DNA of 64,000 nucleotides from Thalassotalea piscium. GTDB taxonomy: Bacteria > Pseudomonadota > Gammaproteobacteria > Enterobacterales > Alteromonadaceae. Each line of letters begins with the position of its first letter. The stretch's first letter is position 1. Shown in pieces: positions 8,233 through 16,464 of the stretch. The notes under the pieces are model-generated. The model did not search any database and had not been told where the DNA came from. It saw only the letters and a program-made list of their open reading frames with translations. The position numbers were made by a program, and so were the translations under genes. Where the stretch lies: contig NZ_AP027362.1 in assembly GCF_030295935.1 (NCBI RefSeq), forward strand, positions 3,224,001 to 3,288,000. The letters run 5' to 3'.

Positions 8233-8811
8233 TTATAAATTATCTTTCACTTTTTTATCGACTACAGAAATTCCTACATCAACAGCTTTATTCAACCCTC
8301 CTGTTGTCGCAGAGGTTGTCTGCCCGGCAGTATTCCCAATCATCGCACTTCTAGTAGTACCAGAGACTTGTGATGCAATCCCGCCTGCATTGGACATACT
8401 GTCTAACTTACCAGCGAATGAATTACCAACTTTACCACCTACTAAACCACCCGCAGCACCACTTACAGTGCTTATGGCCGCTTTAGTCACTGAGATTGAA
8501 TCTCCATTTGCTAGGTCTTGCCCCATAGAACCCGTACCACTCGCTATAGCACTCACAGCTGTTGTCTGTTTAACGGCTTTACTGGCAGTTATTGTGCCTT
8601 TTATAGCACTCATTGCTGCCTTCCCAGCAAAACCACCAGTAACAGCGCCTACAGCACCAGCGATTAACACATCACTTGCATCAAAGTTACCTGTAGCTGC
8701 CTGAGCAATTAATTCAATACCAGCCCCAATGAGAAAACCAGGAACAAGAAACTTACCTGTAGGGTCAGTCGCATTAACAGGATCATTACCCACATAGGCA
8801 TACATATTCAT
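8233..8811 (-). CDS. Orphan Rhs C-terminal toxin, cassette 2
   Basis: Opens in the core end ([19 protein letters not shown]) and continues into a roughly 170-residue tip that is strongly Gly/Ala-rich (VLIAGAVGAVTGGFAGKAAM). Such glycine-zipper-like stretches are known from membrane-inserting parts of polymorphic toxins. The codon equivalent to the initiating Met of cassettes 1, 5 and 6 is TTA here, so a start at the second Met is used. The core copy upstream has lost one base near 9118, which breaks its frame. Confidence 0.68.
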   Translation of the reverse strand: MNMYAYVGNDPVNATDPTGKFLVPGFLIGAGIELIAQAATGNFDASDVLIAGAVGAVTGGFAGKAAMSAIKGTITASKAVKQTTAVSAIASGTGSMGQDLANGDSISVTKAAISTVSGAAGGLVGGKVGNSFAGKLDSMSNAGGIASQVSGTTRSAMIGNTAGQTTSATTGGLNKAVDVGISVVDKKVKDNL

Positions 8812-8844
8812 GCCATCATCGTAGCCAATCGGGTCAGTCTGTAA

Positions 8845-9163
8845 GAATCGACCTAACTTTGGATGATAAATCCGTGCTTTGTAGTAATAAAGCTCGGTGC
8901 CGGGTAATAATATTTGCCCTGTGTACCTAAAACGTGAATCACTTTGGTTTATCGGCTCGCCATAAGGGCCATATTGATGGCTTGCTGTTATATTACCTGC
9001 ACTATTGGTTTCTGCAATAATAGAGCCGCGCTCATCGGCCAGTAGATAATGCTTATTAGCGGTGCCAGCCCCTTGATACCAAACTACCGGGTCGTCTGCT
9101 GCAATGCCATGAACATAAGATTAATTAAGGTACCACTAGCAATAATGTTGGGTGTCCTAACTT
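8845..9163 (-). repeat. Rhs core fragment, copy 2 (frameshifted)
   Basis: Same core segment as copy 1, starting at the motif at 9147-9159. A one-base deletion at about 9118 (ATAAGATT where the other copies have ATAACGATT) disrupts the reading frame. Confidence 0.85.
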
Positions 9164-9173
9164 TTAACTTTTA

Positions 9174-9629
9174 CTAATTTTTATCCACTTCAATAGTACC
9201 GCAAACTGTCTGTAAACTTTTAGCATCTGTGTACTCTCTAGTAATACTGAAAAATACATTGTGCTTGGTATCTTTGATTAAAAATTCATCAGAGGATGGA
9301 GAACTGTATAAGTAACAGTTCTTTAGAATTTCTTTTTCAAATACGATAAGATTTTTTTTTTCAAGTTCATCGAAATCAAACTTTCCTTCTAAAAATACGA
9401 CTATAGGAGTATTTTTATTAAGTGATCTTGAGACAAGCAAGTAACTACTACTTTCATTATCATTTTCTATAAAGTAAAAATCACTACTAATTTTTAAGTT
9501 TATATCTTCTCCTTTAAACTCAGTTCCATTTTTGACATAAAAATAAATTGAAGGTGCATCATCAAGGTAGAAATAGCTCGCAAAAAGTATACCGAAGACT
9601 AAAACCACAATAATTTTGTTCTTTATCAT
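9174..9629 (-). CDS. Putative immunity protein of rhs cassette 3 (anchored, 151 aa)
   Basis: Overlaps the stop codon of the cassette-3 tip by four bases. An N-terminal hydrophobic segment (residues 5-22) would act as signal anchor, followed by a soluble, acidic domain of about 125 residues that probably faces the periplasm. Two Cys residues (NCYLY and VCGTIE) might form a disulphide there. No family is recognised. The next repeat motif follows the stop by only 15 bases, so this cassette lacks the terminator block. Confidence 0.58.
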   Translation of the reverse strand: MIKNKIIVVLVFGILFASYFYLDDAPSIYFYVKNGTEFKGEDINLKISSDFYFIENDNESSSYLLVSRSLNKNTPIVVFLEGKFDFDELEKKNLIVFEKEILKNCYLYSSPSSDEFLIKDTKHNVFFSITREYTDAKSLQTVCGTIEVDKN

Positions 9630-10141
9630 TTTTGCTTATCCTGCTCTTTTAATTTTAATGACTCAATTCTCCCAGAAACTTCTACAACTCCGTTGACTTT
9701 AATATCTCTAACAGATGTGGGACCCAATCCTGTCATTGTTGTGTGTGGCACAGCATCAGAGGCAGATTTAGCAAAATCTTTTGCAGCGTCAGCAAATTCT
9801 TGAGTTGCTTTACCCATTTCTTTACCTTTTTTATTGATTTCTTCTGCCGTTATATTTTCTCCTCTAGCTTTCGCACTAAGAGCTTCATAATATTGGCTGG
9901 CTTTCTCACCTCTTCGTGTATTTCTTACTTTTTGACCGTCATCAACAACCTTTTTTCCTTTATCAACATATTTATAGGCACCATACACTGTCAAGCTGAC
10001 ACCAACCACGCAAGCTACAGGACCAGCTAAGCATGTAGCTAAAGCACCTTCACCACTAGGATCAACTAAATTAACAGGATCATTCCCCACATAAGCATAC
10101 ATGTTCATACCATCATCGTAACCAATAGGGTCAGTTTGCAA
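9626..10141 (-). CDS. Orphan Rhs C-terminal toxin, cassette 3
   Basis: Starts with TTG at the position of the core Met ([20 protein letters not shown]) and switches after NLVDPSGEG to a unique tip of about 135 residues. The tip begins with a hydrophobic segment ([20 protein letters not shown]) and continues with Lys/Glu-rich helices. The core-junction motif here is DPSG rather than DPTG. Toxic activity is not recognisable. Confidence 0.66.
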   Translation of the reverse strand: MQTDPIGYDDGMNMYAYVGNDPVNLVDPSGEGALATCLAGPVACVVGVSLTVYGAYKYVDKGKKVVDDGQKVRNTRRGEKASQYYEALSAKARGENITAEEINKKGKEMGKATQEFADAAKDFAKSASDAVPHTTMTGLGPTSVRDIKVNGVVEVSGRIESLKLKEQDKQK

Positions 10142-10461
10142 GAATCTGCCTAACTTTGGATGATAAATCCGTGCTTTGTAGTAATAAAGCTCGGTGCCGG
10201 GTAATAATATTTGCCCTGTGTACCTAAAACGTGAATCACTTTGGTTTATCGGCTCGCCATAAGGGCCATATTGATGGCTTGCTGTTATATTACCTGCACT
10301 ATTGGTTTCTGCAATAATAGAGCCGCGCTCGTCGGCCAGTAGATAATGCTTATTAGCGGTGCCAGCACCTTTATACCAAACTACTGGGTCGTCTGCTGCA
10401 ATGCCATGAACGTAGCGATTAATTAAGGTACCACTAGCAATAATGTTGGGTGTCCTAACTT
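10142..10461 (-). repeat. Rhs core fragment, copy 3
   Basis: Core segment starting at the motif at 10445-10457 and open in frame down to the cassette-3 tip. It carries small differences such as CCTTTATACC for CCTTGATACC, so the copies have diverged slightly. Confidence 0.85.
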
Positions 10462-10566
10462 TTCTCCATACAACTAGTCCTAATTTGTAGTTATTATTGT
10501 TTGTGGAGATTAAAGCCCCGACTATTGAGGGTCACTTCACTAGCGAGGCTTTGGATTCAAATGAAC

Positions 10567-10761
10567 CTACTCACCACCAGAAGACCCACTGTCAGAGTCG
10601 AAAACTTCCGAGTTAGCGGTACTATGATTTTTTTTCTTTTTAGAAGAGAAAAAGAATACCAGTGATATTAGAATAAAAATCCCGGAACCTAGTGTATAGC
10701 TAAATTTGGCCTGTATAAAAAACGCTACAAGCAAAAAAATTGTACCTAATAAAGTATTCAC
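10567..10761 (-). CDS. Small membrane protein, second gene behind cassette 4 (64 aa)
   Basis: A 64-residue protein with two hydrophobic segments (about 2-18 and 23-40), a KKKK cluster and an acidic Ser-rich tail. It starts 12 bases after the stop of the 182-aa immunity candidate, so the two are probably one transcript. It may be a second immunity protein, or a leftover of an older cassette displaced by cassette 4. Function unknown. Confidence 0.5.
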   Translation of the reverse strand: MNTLLGTIFLLVAFFIQAKFSYTLGSGIFILISLVFFFSSKKKKNHSTANSEVFDSDSGSSGGE

Positions 10762-10773
10762 AATTTAAATTTC

Positions 10774-11322
10774 CTATTTATCTATGTTCAAACCAACAGA
10801 ATCGGGGATGAACTCCTCAAACCTTTCATCCCATGGTAAGTAGCAACAGTCTTGAATGTCATTAAAATAAATCTCAGCAGTTTTTGAAGGAGATGATAAA
10901 TCTTCCAGTTCAATAATTACCATATTGCTAACTATATCCCATTCTAGAAGCCTCACCCCAAGCTTAGGAAGACCGCTAAAAAACACTTCAACACCTTGTT
11001 CTGTATATTGAACTTTAACCGCTTGCTGTTTTTTTTTAAAAATTATAGAGCCAAGCTTCCAGTTTTTATTCTGATTTGAATCATAAACACTTACTCCGTT
11101 TAGCTTTTGACTCTTTTCTATCAGCTCTTTAACCCAACTCAACATTAACCTTCTTTTTTTTAACAAAAAGATTTGGTTAATTATAAAAATTAGCAGAATA
11201 AAGCTAATTACTCCGCTAACCCACGAATCGAATATAGTTATAACGATTCCAGCAACAATTAAACAGGCAAGTAACAACATGATTAATCTAAAAACCATGT
11301 TAAATTGTATTCTTTTATGCAT
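10774..11322 (-). CDS. Putative immunity protein of rhs cassette 4 (membrane protein, 182 aa)
   Basis: The ATG directly follows the stop of the cassette-4 tip. Two adjacent transmembrane helices (about residues 9-28 and 33-53) are followed by a basic KKRR stop-transfer and a soluble domain of about 125 residues, predicted cytoplasmic by the positive-inside rule. It is the largest immunity candidate of the array and no family is recognised. Confidence 0.58.
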   Translation of the reverse strand: MHKRIQFNMVFRLIMLLLACLIVAGIVITIFDSWVSGVISFILLIFIINQIFLLKKRRLMLSWVKELIEKSQKLNGVSVYDSNQNKNWKLGSIIFKKKQQAVKVQYTEQGVEVFFSGLPKLGVRLLEWDIVSNMVIIELEDLSSPSKTAEIYFNDIQDCCYLPWDERFEEFIPDSVGLNIDK

Positions 11323-11799
11323 TTATTTGCCTCTTGGTTTTTGTAGCATTGAAGATAATTTTACTTGATCTGTATTAGGAGCACCCTTTTCTATTCTATT
11401 TCGAATACTCCTTCCGCCACTCAATTTTTTCTTACCAATATCTATGTCTTCACCAGTTGCAATAGCTGCTGCGGCAGAAACAGCTACAGCTATAATTTCT
11501 TCTTTCACGGCAGATATTGTAAGTTCTGCGGTTTTTTCAGCAATAACTACTGTCGAAGCGACTGCCGAAACAATTTCAAAACCTGTAGCCATTGCGTCAG
11601 CTACTTTATCTAATTCCTGATTAGTTTCAGTATTGGCAGCTTCATAATCACCATCATTCTCAATTAGCTTGGTATCCATTATGACTTTTTCGATTTCAAC
11701 ACCTGTCTTACCAGTAGGGTCAAGCATATTAACAGGATCATTCCCCACATAAGCATACATGTTCATACCATCATCGTAACCAATAGGGTCAGTTTGCAA
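11323..11799 (-). CDS. Orphan Rhs C-terminal toxin, cassette 4
   Basis: TTG start at the core Met position, core end up to [10 protein letters not shown], then a tip of about 125 residues with an acidic region and one strong hydrophobic Ala/Val stretch ([20 protein letters not shown]), ending in a basic tail. It is the shortest tip of the six. It is immediately followed by its membrane partner. Activity is not recognisable; membrane targeting is an inference from composition and partner type. Confidence 0.66.
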   Translation of the reverse strand: MQTDPIGYDDGMNMYAYVGNDPVNMLDPTGKTGVEIEKVIMDTKLIENDGDYEAANTETNQELDKVADAMATGFEIVSAVASTVVIAEKTAELTISAVKEEIIAVAVSAAAAIATGEDIDIGKKKLSGGRSIRNRIEKGAPNTDQVKLSSMLQKPRGK

Positions 11800-12119
11800 G
11801 AATCTGCCTAACTTTGGATGATAAATCCGTGCTTTGTAGTAATAAAGCTCGGTGCCGGGTAATAGTATTTGCCCAGTGTACCTAAAACGTGAATCACTTT
11901 GGTTTATCGGCTCGCCATAAGGGCCATATTGATGGCTTGCTGTTATATTACCTACTCTATTGGTTTCTGCAATAATAGAGCCGCGCTCATCGGCCAGTAG
12001 ATAATGCTTATTAGCGGTGCCAGCCCCTTGATACCAAACTACCGGGTCGTCTGCTGCAATGCCATGAACATAACGATTAATTAAGGTACCACTAGCAATA
12101 ATGTTGGGTGTCCTAACTT
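11800..12119 (-). repeat. Rhs core fragment, copy 4
   Basis: Core segment starting at the motif at 12103-12115, in frame with cassette 4. It is nearly identical to the other copies. Confidence 0.85.
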
Positions 12120-12180
12120 TTTCACCGTGTTTATAAAATCAATCTACTCTGCCCCTATTGATTAAAGAACGATTTATAGC

Positions 12181-12507
12181 CTAGCTATATTTTCCTATGA
12201 TTATGGGCGTCACAAAAGCTATAGTGGCCAATATAAATCCAGAAATTAACAAAACTCGACATAAGGTTGCGTCTTTATTTAAATTTGAATCATCTAAAGC
12301 TTTATATTCTTTACGTAATAAGAACATAATAAATTTATTTGAATTTATAATGTTATTATTTTTCACAAACCCAATTTCACCTAAGGACCTCCATATTTCA
12401 GGGTGTCTTTTCTCCAAGTGAGATAAAGTTTTTTTAAATAAAGCGTAATACCATATAGTTAAAGGAAATAGACTCAATGCTGTCGCCACCCATATTATTT
12501 TCATCAT
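12181..12507 (-). CDS. Putative immunity protein of rhs cassette 5 (membrane protein, 108 aa)
   Basis: Starts 8 bases after the stop of the cassette-5 tip. It has a hydrophobic helix at each end (about residues 4-23 and 85-104) and a basic, soluble middle (LSHLEKRHPEIWRSLGEIGF). No family is recognised. No terminator block follows; the next repeat motif comes about 65 bases downstream. Confidence 0.57.
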   Translation of the reverse strand: MMKIIWVATALSLFPLTIWYYALFKKTLSHLEKRHPEIWRSLGEIGFVKNNNIINSNKFIMFLLRKEYKALDDSNLNKDATLCRVLLISGFILATIAFVTPIIIGKYS

Positions 12508-12515
12508 TTAAAATC

Positions 12516-13106
12516 CTACTTTTTACCGTTTCCACCAATTCTGGTACCAACACCCGCAACTTTAGAATTCACACTAAACCCAGTAACAGGTCCCGCATGA
12601 ACTGTAACCCCAATTGAAGGAGTCCATTGAACTGATACTCCGCCACCTAACCCTGCACCGCCCATAATTGTAGTGCTTGAAGTTGGCCCAGTAGCTGTTG
12701 AATCAGGTTTAATAATTGTGACATTAGCTGTTAATCCAACAGAAGCGCCGTAGGCTGTACCGGTTAGACCAGCTTCAACCTTAAGCCCGTCCCCTTGCAT
12801 TGTCTGAGAGTCAACTTCAGCAGACGCCGTAGCACCTAAACCGACTCCTGCAGACCCTTGTGAAGAAACGGATACTCTATCACTTAAACCGCTTGCAGCA
12901 TCTGATATAGCCGAAACCCCATCGTTAACAACTGTATCTATTTTATTAGCCACTTCCGTCACTTTAGCCATTGCTGCATCTGTATTCCCTTTAAAACCGA
13001 AGTCTTCTGATGCCATACCTGTTGGATCAGTCCCATTAACAGGGTCATTCCCAACATAAGCATACCAGTTCATACCATCTTCATAACCAATGGGGTCGGT
13101 TTGCAT
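12516..13106 (-). CDS. Orphan Rhs C-terminal toxin, cassette 5
   Basis: From the ATG at 13106 it reads the core end ([20 protein letters not shown], then GTDPTGMASEDF) and a tip of about 165 residues. The C-terminal part is Gly/Ser/Thr/Val-rich and beta-like (MGGAGLGGGVSVQWTPSIGV), unlike the helical tips of the other cassettes. The frame stays open far upstream through the core copy and two vestigial motif repeats to about 13673, but that extension is fortuitous. Activity is unknown. Confidence 0.66.
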   Translation of the reverse strand: MQTDPIGYEDGMNWYAYVGNDPVNGTDPTGMASEDFGFKGNTDAAMAKVTEVANKIDTVVNDGVSAISDAASGLSDRVSVSSQGSAGVGLGATASAEVDSQTMQGDGLKVEAGLTGTAYGASVGLTANVTIIKPDSTATGPTSSTTIMGGAGLGGGVSVQWTPSIGVTVHAGPVTGFSVNSKVAGVGTRIGGNGKK

Positions 13107-13426
13107 GAAACGACCTAGTTTTGGATGATAAATCCGTGCTTTGTAGTAATAAAGCTCGGTGCCGGGTAATAGTATTTGCCCAGTGTACCTAAAGCGTGAT
13201 GCGCTTTGGTTTATCGGCTCGCCATAAGGGCCATATTGATGGCTTGCTGTTATATTACCTGCGCTATTAGTTTCTGCAATAATAGAGCCACGCTCGTCGG
13301 CCAGTAGATAATGCTTATTAGCGATACCAGCCCCTTGATACCAAACTACCGGATCGTCTGCTGCAATGCCATGAACATAACGATTAATTAAGGTACCACT
13401 AGCAATAATGTTGGGTGTCCTAACTT
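13107..13426 (-). repeat. Rhs core fragment, copy 5
   Basis: Core segment starting at the motif at 13410-13422. One substitution (GGTATCGCT for GGCACCGCT) changes Thr to Ile after YQGAG; otherwise it is close to the other copies. Confidence 0.85.
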
Positions 13427-13522
13427 TTAAACTATGAACATAACGATTAATTAAGGTACCACTAGCAATAATGTTGGGTGTCCTAACTTTTAAACTTTCT
13501 AGCAATAATGTTGGGTGTCCTA
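13410..13522 (-). repeat. Nested short copies of the motif-anchored segment
   Basis: Three motifs in a row (13410-13422, 13473-13485 and 13510-13522). On the minus strand each is followed by a different length of the same Rhs core sequence: about 37 bases, about 63 bases, and then the full cassette 5. All copies share the motif end and differ in where they stop. Confidence 0.8.
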
Positions 13523-13542
13523 ACTTTTTTTGCAGATGAAAG

Positions 13543-13710
13543 ATTTTGAACTTCTTCGGCACGGATTTTCGCCAGAGCAAATCACCCAATTGAATTTGGC
13601 ACCAAACGACTATTTTCATTGACCCCAAAAAACAAAACCAGCTTCCGCTGGCTTTGGATTGAGAGCAAATCATATTGATCTCGATTGTTGAATCCTAGCC
13701 CCGACTAGCG
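13543..13710 (+). repeat. Partial second copy of the 105-aa gene 3' end and terminator block
   Basis: Nearly the same sequence as 5671-5819: the last roughly 25 codons of the 105-aa gene, its stop, the CCAGC/GCTGG hairpin and the start of the AGCCCCGACTAGCG block. The 5' part of the gene copy is cut off at the motif at 13510-13522. It marks the original downstream flank of the rhs locus. Confidence 0.8.
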
Positions 13711-13721
13711 CTGTCTCTTGA

Positions 13722-15104
13722 TCACATTTTCAGATCAAGAGATTGGGCTAATTCATAGCCTTCAAGGATGGTTTGCAATTTAAACCATCCTTCCCATAAT
13801 CGCTCCCACCCGACACGGCCATTACGTTTTGAATCGTGCCAACCCGCTAACTTCCCAAGGTTAATGTAAGCCCAATAAAGGCTTGGTGCCGTTGTCGGTG
13901 GTTTTGATTTTTCTCGTTTTGTCCATAGCAACTTCCACGCTAACGGACTTAAAACCGTTTCACAACTATGCTTTTCTGCTTCTTTCTTATTAAGGCCAAG
14001 GTAACGAAGTTGATGAAGGCGTGCGGCAATAAACGCTAATATCACAATCACCTTTTCTAAATTGTCTTTACTTTGCATACGTAAATCTTCTACTTGAGTA
14101 CCGCCGCTTTTCCACGCTTTGTGGAACTCTTCAATTAACCAGCGTTTTTCATAGTAGGTCAATACTTTTTCGGCTTCCTCTTTGCACGTCACAGGCTCAG
14201 ATGTTAACAGGTGCCAACTTAATCCTTGGTCATTGTTTTCTTCCTGACAACCCACATAATAGAGAGATACCGAAGCGCCTTTTTTATTCGCTGGCATTTT
14301 TACATCAACTTTGGCATAACGTATTTGACAAGAAGCCTCCCGCGCTTTGCGTCCGCCTTTTTGCCTCACCGAAACAATACGTTGACCTGCTGATTTTAAC
14401 GACTCACTATATTGATAAAGTTTATTTTCACTTTGTTCAATGCAACGACTCTGCATTGAGCGCACGACAAAACGTTGCTGCCTCGCTGTTTTATAAGTCA
14501 GGTATTCAATAATATCTGACTCTCTATCACACACTGAAATTACCTTATTCATTGTTGAACCTAGACGGGGAGTCATCGCTTCTGATGCTTGCTCCCACTT
14601 ATAGCTTTCTTTGTCTTCGTACGCTCGGCTGGCATGGCGATTATTTTGGCCGTACAAACTGACGTCTCGTGTCCATCGTTTTTGCTCAATCAGACCAACA
14701 ACATGCTGCTGCTCAGGGGCAAATAGCAATACGGAATGAGCATGCATGCCACGCGAACGCTTATTCGAAGTGGTATGCCCCATTTCATCGCGAATCGTTT
14801 GATGTTTAAATTCAAGTGATGTGGTGTCTTCTAAAGCAAGTAGGCAATCATAATCTTTAACTTTTGCTGCTGTTGCCTTAAAGCCAGCCTCAGCTATAGC
14901 TTGAGCATCAATAGCTTTATTACGAGTAAAACGATAGGCCGCTTCAATATCGGCTGTGGACGTAGATGATTGCACGAGTGATTGCCCTAACTTGTTGGAA
15001 AGATTAGAGGCTAACACAACAAGTCGTTTAGCTCTGCGGGTATCGCCCAATTTTGCATGTAAAAATGTTTCTTCTGCCCATTGCTCTGAACTTGTTGTAA
15101 ACAT
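13722..15104 (-). CDS. IS50-like (Tn5-type) transposase
   Basis: A 460-residue transposase matching the Tn5 layout: N-terminal end-binding domain, first Asp in LLALEDTTSLEFKHQ, second Asp in ISVCDRESDIIEYL, and the Y-(2)-R-(3)-E-(6)-K signature in YEKRWLIEEFHKAWKSG with the third acidic residue. The start at 15104 is preferred because GAGGTGG lies 6 bases upstream; an ATG at 15122 would add six residues. Unlike Tn5 there is no obvious separate inhibitor start. The frame is intact, so the element may be mobile. Confidence 0.93.
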   Translation of the reverse strand: MFTTSSEQWAEETFLHAKLGDTRRAKRLVVLASNLSNKLGQSLVQSSTSTADIEAAYRFTRNKAIDAQAIAEAGFKATAAKVKDYDCLLALEDTTSLEFKHQTIRDEMGHTTSNKRSRGMHAHSVLLFAPEQQHVVGLIEQKRWTRDVSLYGQNNRHASRAYEDKESYKWEQASEAMTPRLGSTMNKVISVCDRESDIIEYLTYKTARQQRFVVRSMQSRCIEQSENKLYQYSESLKSAGQRIVSVRQKGGRKAREASCQIRYAKVDVKMPANKKGASVSLYYVGCQEENNDQGLSWHLLTSEPVTCKEEAEKVLTYYEKRWLIEEFHKAWKSGGTQVEDLRMQSKDNLEKVIVILAFIAARLHQLRYLGLNKKEAEKHSCETVLSPLAWKLLWTKREKSKPPTTAPSLYWAYINLGKLAGWHDSKRNGRVGWERLWEGWFKLQTILEGYELAQSLDLKM

Positions 15105-15163
15105 AGAAATCCACCTCATCACTGAATAAATGGATCAGATCACGTTCTGTACAATAAGTTCAT

Positions 15164-15195
15164 AAAAAAATCCCTCGATTTTTATCGAGGGATTT
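15164..15195. terminator. Hairpin just inside the IS50-like element end
   Basis: AATCCCTCGAT and ATCGAGGGATT form an 11-bp perfect stem with a T-rich loop, between the transposase start and the outer IS end. Such a structure can block outside transcription or translation from entering the transposase gene. Confidence 0.5.
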
Positions 15196-15250
15196 GTGTA
15201 GGAAAGACAGCGACTAGCGAGGCTTTGGATTCAAAAAGGTTACATTGTAT

Positions 15251-15490
15251 TTAATCACTTTTCTTCAATTTAACCAGAGAGATAATCGAAAACACAATGA
15301 CCAATATTATAAACACCCCAACAATTAGTGGATTTGTTAACATATTTATATAGAAATCTATACTAAACAAAAAATCCACACCATTGTTCCCGCTTAAAAT
15401 ATTGACAAAAACCGCAAAGGCCACGTAAACCAGAAGCAACAAGGTCCCGTTCTTAAAACCTTTTTTTAAGCTTTCTACATATAGGTTCAT
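15251..15490 (-). CDS. Putative immunity protein of rhs cassette 6 (membrane protein, 79 aa)
   Basis: A 79-residue protein with two transmembrane segments (about 15-33 and 53-73) and a basic C-terminus (SLVKLKKSD). It lies 51 bases behind the cassette-6 tip, the loosest spacing of the six pairs, and ahead of the terminator block now split by the IS50-like element. No family is recognised. Confidence 0.55.
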   Translation of the reverse strand: MNLYVESLKKGFKNGTLLLLVYVAFAVFVNILSGNNGVDFLFSIDFYINMLTNPLIVGVFIILVIVFSIISLVKLKKSD

Positions 15491-15541
15491 TTAATTTATT
15501 CCAATATTTTTTAATATTTACTTTAATGTAAGAATGCAAAT

Positions 15542-16144
15542 CTAGTTACAATTATCACCAATACAAGTATTCGATGCAGCCTGATTTATTGATTCTTGAG
15601 TTCCTGTAACTATAGCTTCGGCAGTTACCTTACCTCCAGCTAAAGTACCTGCTGGCCCTAAAGAGCTAGAACTTGTTAATGCCTTAACAGCTTTCTCACC
15701 AGCAACACCACCAATTACAGTTCCTCCAGCACTTACTCCGGCTGCTTTTGCAACACCTTGATCAATGGGATCGCCATTAGCGACATTTTCAACCATTTGT
15801 GTAGCGGCACCACCAACTGCCGCTACACCAGACGATGGAATCAATACAGTTGCGGCAGCTTCAGCTCCCTGTAGTCCAATTTTAGCAACGGCTGCTCCCG
15901 CTAATCCGCCTGTTGCCCCAACCGCAGCGCCAGTTAGAGTTGCTGCGCCCACTGTTGACCAATTTATCTTTTTATCTCCTGTAAACGCTTGTACAGCAAT
16001 AGAAGATACTGCGCCGAAAGCACCACCAATTAATGCGCCAAATATACCAAATTCACCTGTTGGGTCTGCCATATTAACAGGATCATTCCCCACATAAGCA
16101 TACCAGTTCATCCCATCCTTATAGCCAATAGGATCGGTCTGCAT
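15542..16144 (-). CDS. Orphan Rhs C-terminal toxin, cassette 6 (probably the original tip)
   Basis: [20 protein letters not shown] leads to a tip of about 170 residues after NMADPTGEFG. The tip is extremely Ala/Gly/Val-rich with several possible membrane-spanning or glycine-zipper stretches (GIFGALIGGAFGAVSSIAVQ) and ends in a CIGDNC cysteine pair. It is the cassette nearest the FG-GAP gene and is probably the tip of the ancestral Rhs protein. Activity is unrecognised. Confidence 0.67.
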   Translation of the reverse strand: MQTDPIGYKDGMNWYAYVGNDPVNMADPTGEFGIFGALIGGAFGAVSSIAVQAFTGDKKINWSTVGAATLTGAAVGATGGLAGAAVAKIGLQGAEAAATVLIPSSGVAAVGGAATQMVENVANGDPIDQGVAKAAGVSAGGTVIGGVAGEKAVKALTSSSSLGPAGTLAGGKVTAEAIVTGTQESINQAASNTCIGDNCN

Positions 16145-16464
16145 AAAACGACCTAACTTTGGATGATAAATCCGTGCTTTGTAGTAATAAAGCTCGGTGC
16201 CGGGTAATAGTATTTGCCCAGTGTACCTAAAGCGTGATGCGCTTTGGTTTATCGGCTCGCCATAAGGGCCATATTGATGGCTAGCTGTTATATTACCTGC
16301 ACTATTGGTTTCTGCAATAATAGAGCCGCGCTCGTCGGCCAGTAGGTAATGTTTATTAGCGGTGCCAGCCCCTTGATACCAAACTACGGGGTCGTCTGCT
16401 GCAGTGCCATGAACATAACGATTAATTAAGGTACCACTAGCAATAATATTGGGTGTCCTAACTT
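16145..16464 (-). repeat. Rhs core fragment, copy 6
   Basis: Core segment starting at the variant motif at 16448-16460 (ATTGGGTGTCCTA on the plus strand), where it directly joins the truncated FG-GAP gene. Confidence 0.85.

Larger units (their letters stand above)
13711..15210 (-). mobile_element. IS50/Tn5-like insertion sequence (IS4 family), complete
   Basis: A 1500-bp element whose one end reads CTGTCTCTTGATCACA, very close to the inside end of IS50, and the other (reverse complement) CTGTCTTTCCTACACA. It is flanked on both sides by the perfect 9-bp duplication CGACTAGCG (13702-13710 and 15211-15219), the target-site length of this family. It lies inside the terminator block of cassette 6. 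Confidence 0.93.

Noticed and set aside
8390-8704. Plus-strand open frames opposite the Gly/Ala-rich Rhs tips (also 15765-16097)
   Set aside because: They are antisense shadows of alanine/glycine codons (Pro/Ala/Thr-rich products), with no ribosome-binding site or family resemblance.
13107-13673. N-terminal extension of the cassette-5 Rhs protein to 13673
   Set aside because: The frame is open only because short motif repeats happen to lack stops; the extension is made of repeat and foreign flank sequence and has no ribosome-binding site.
6988-16464. CRISPR-like array, because of regularly recurring repeats
   Set aside because: The repeats are spaced irregularly (37 to over 2000 bases), the segments between them are copies of genes rather than unique spacers, and no cas genes are present.
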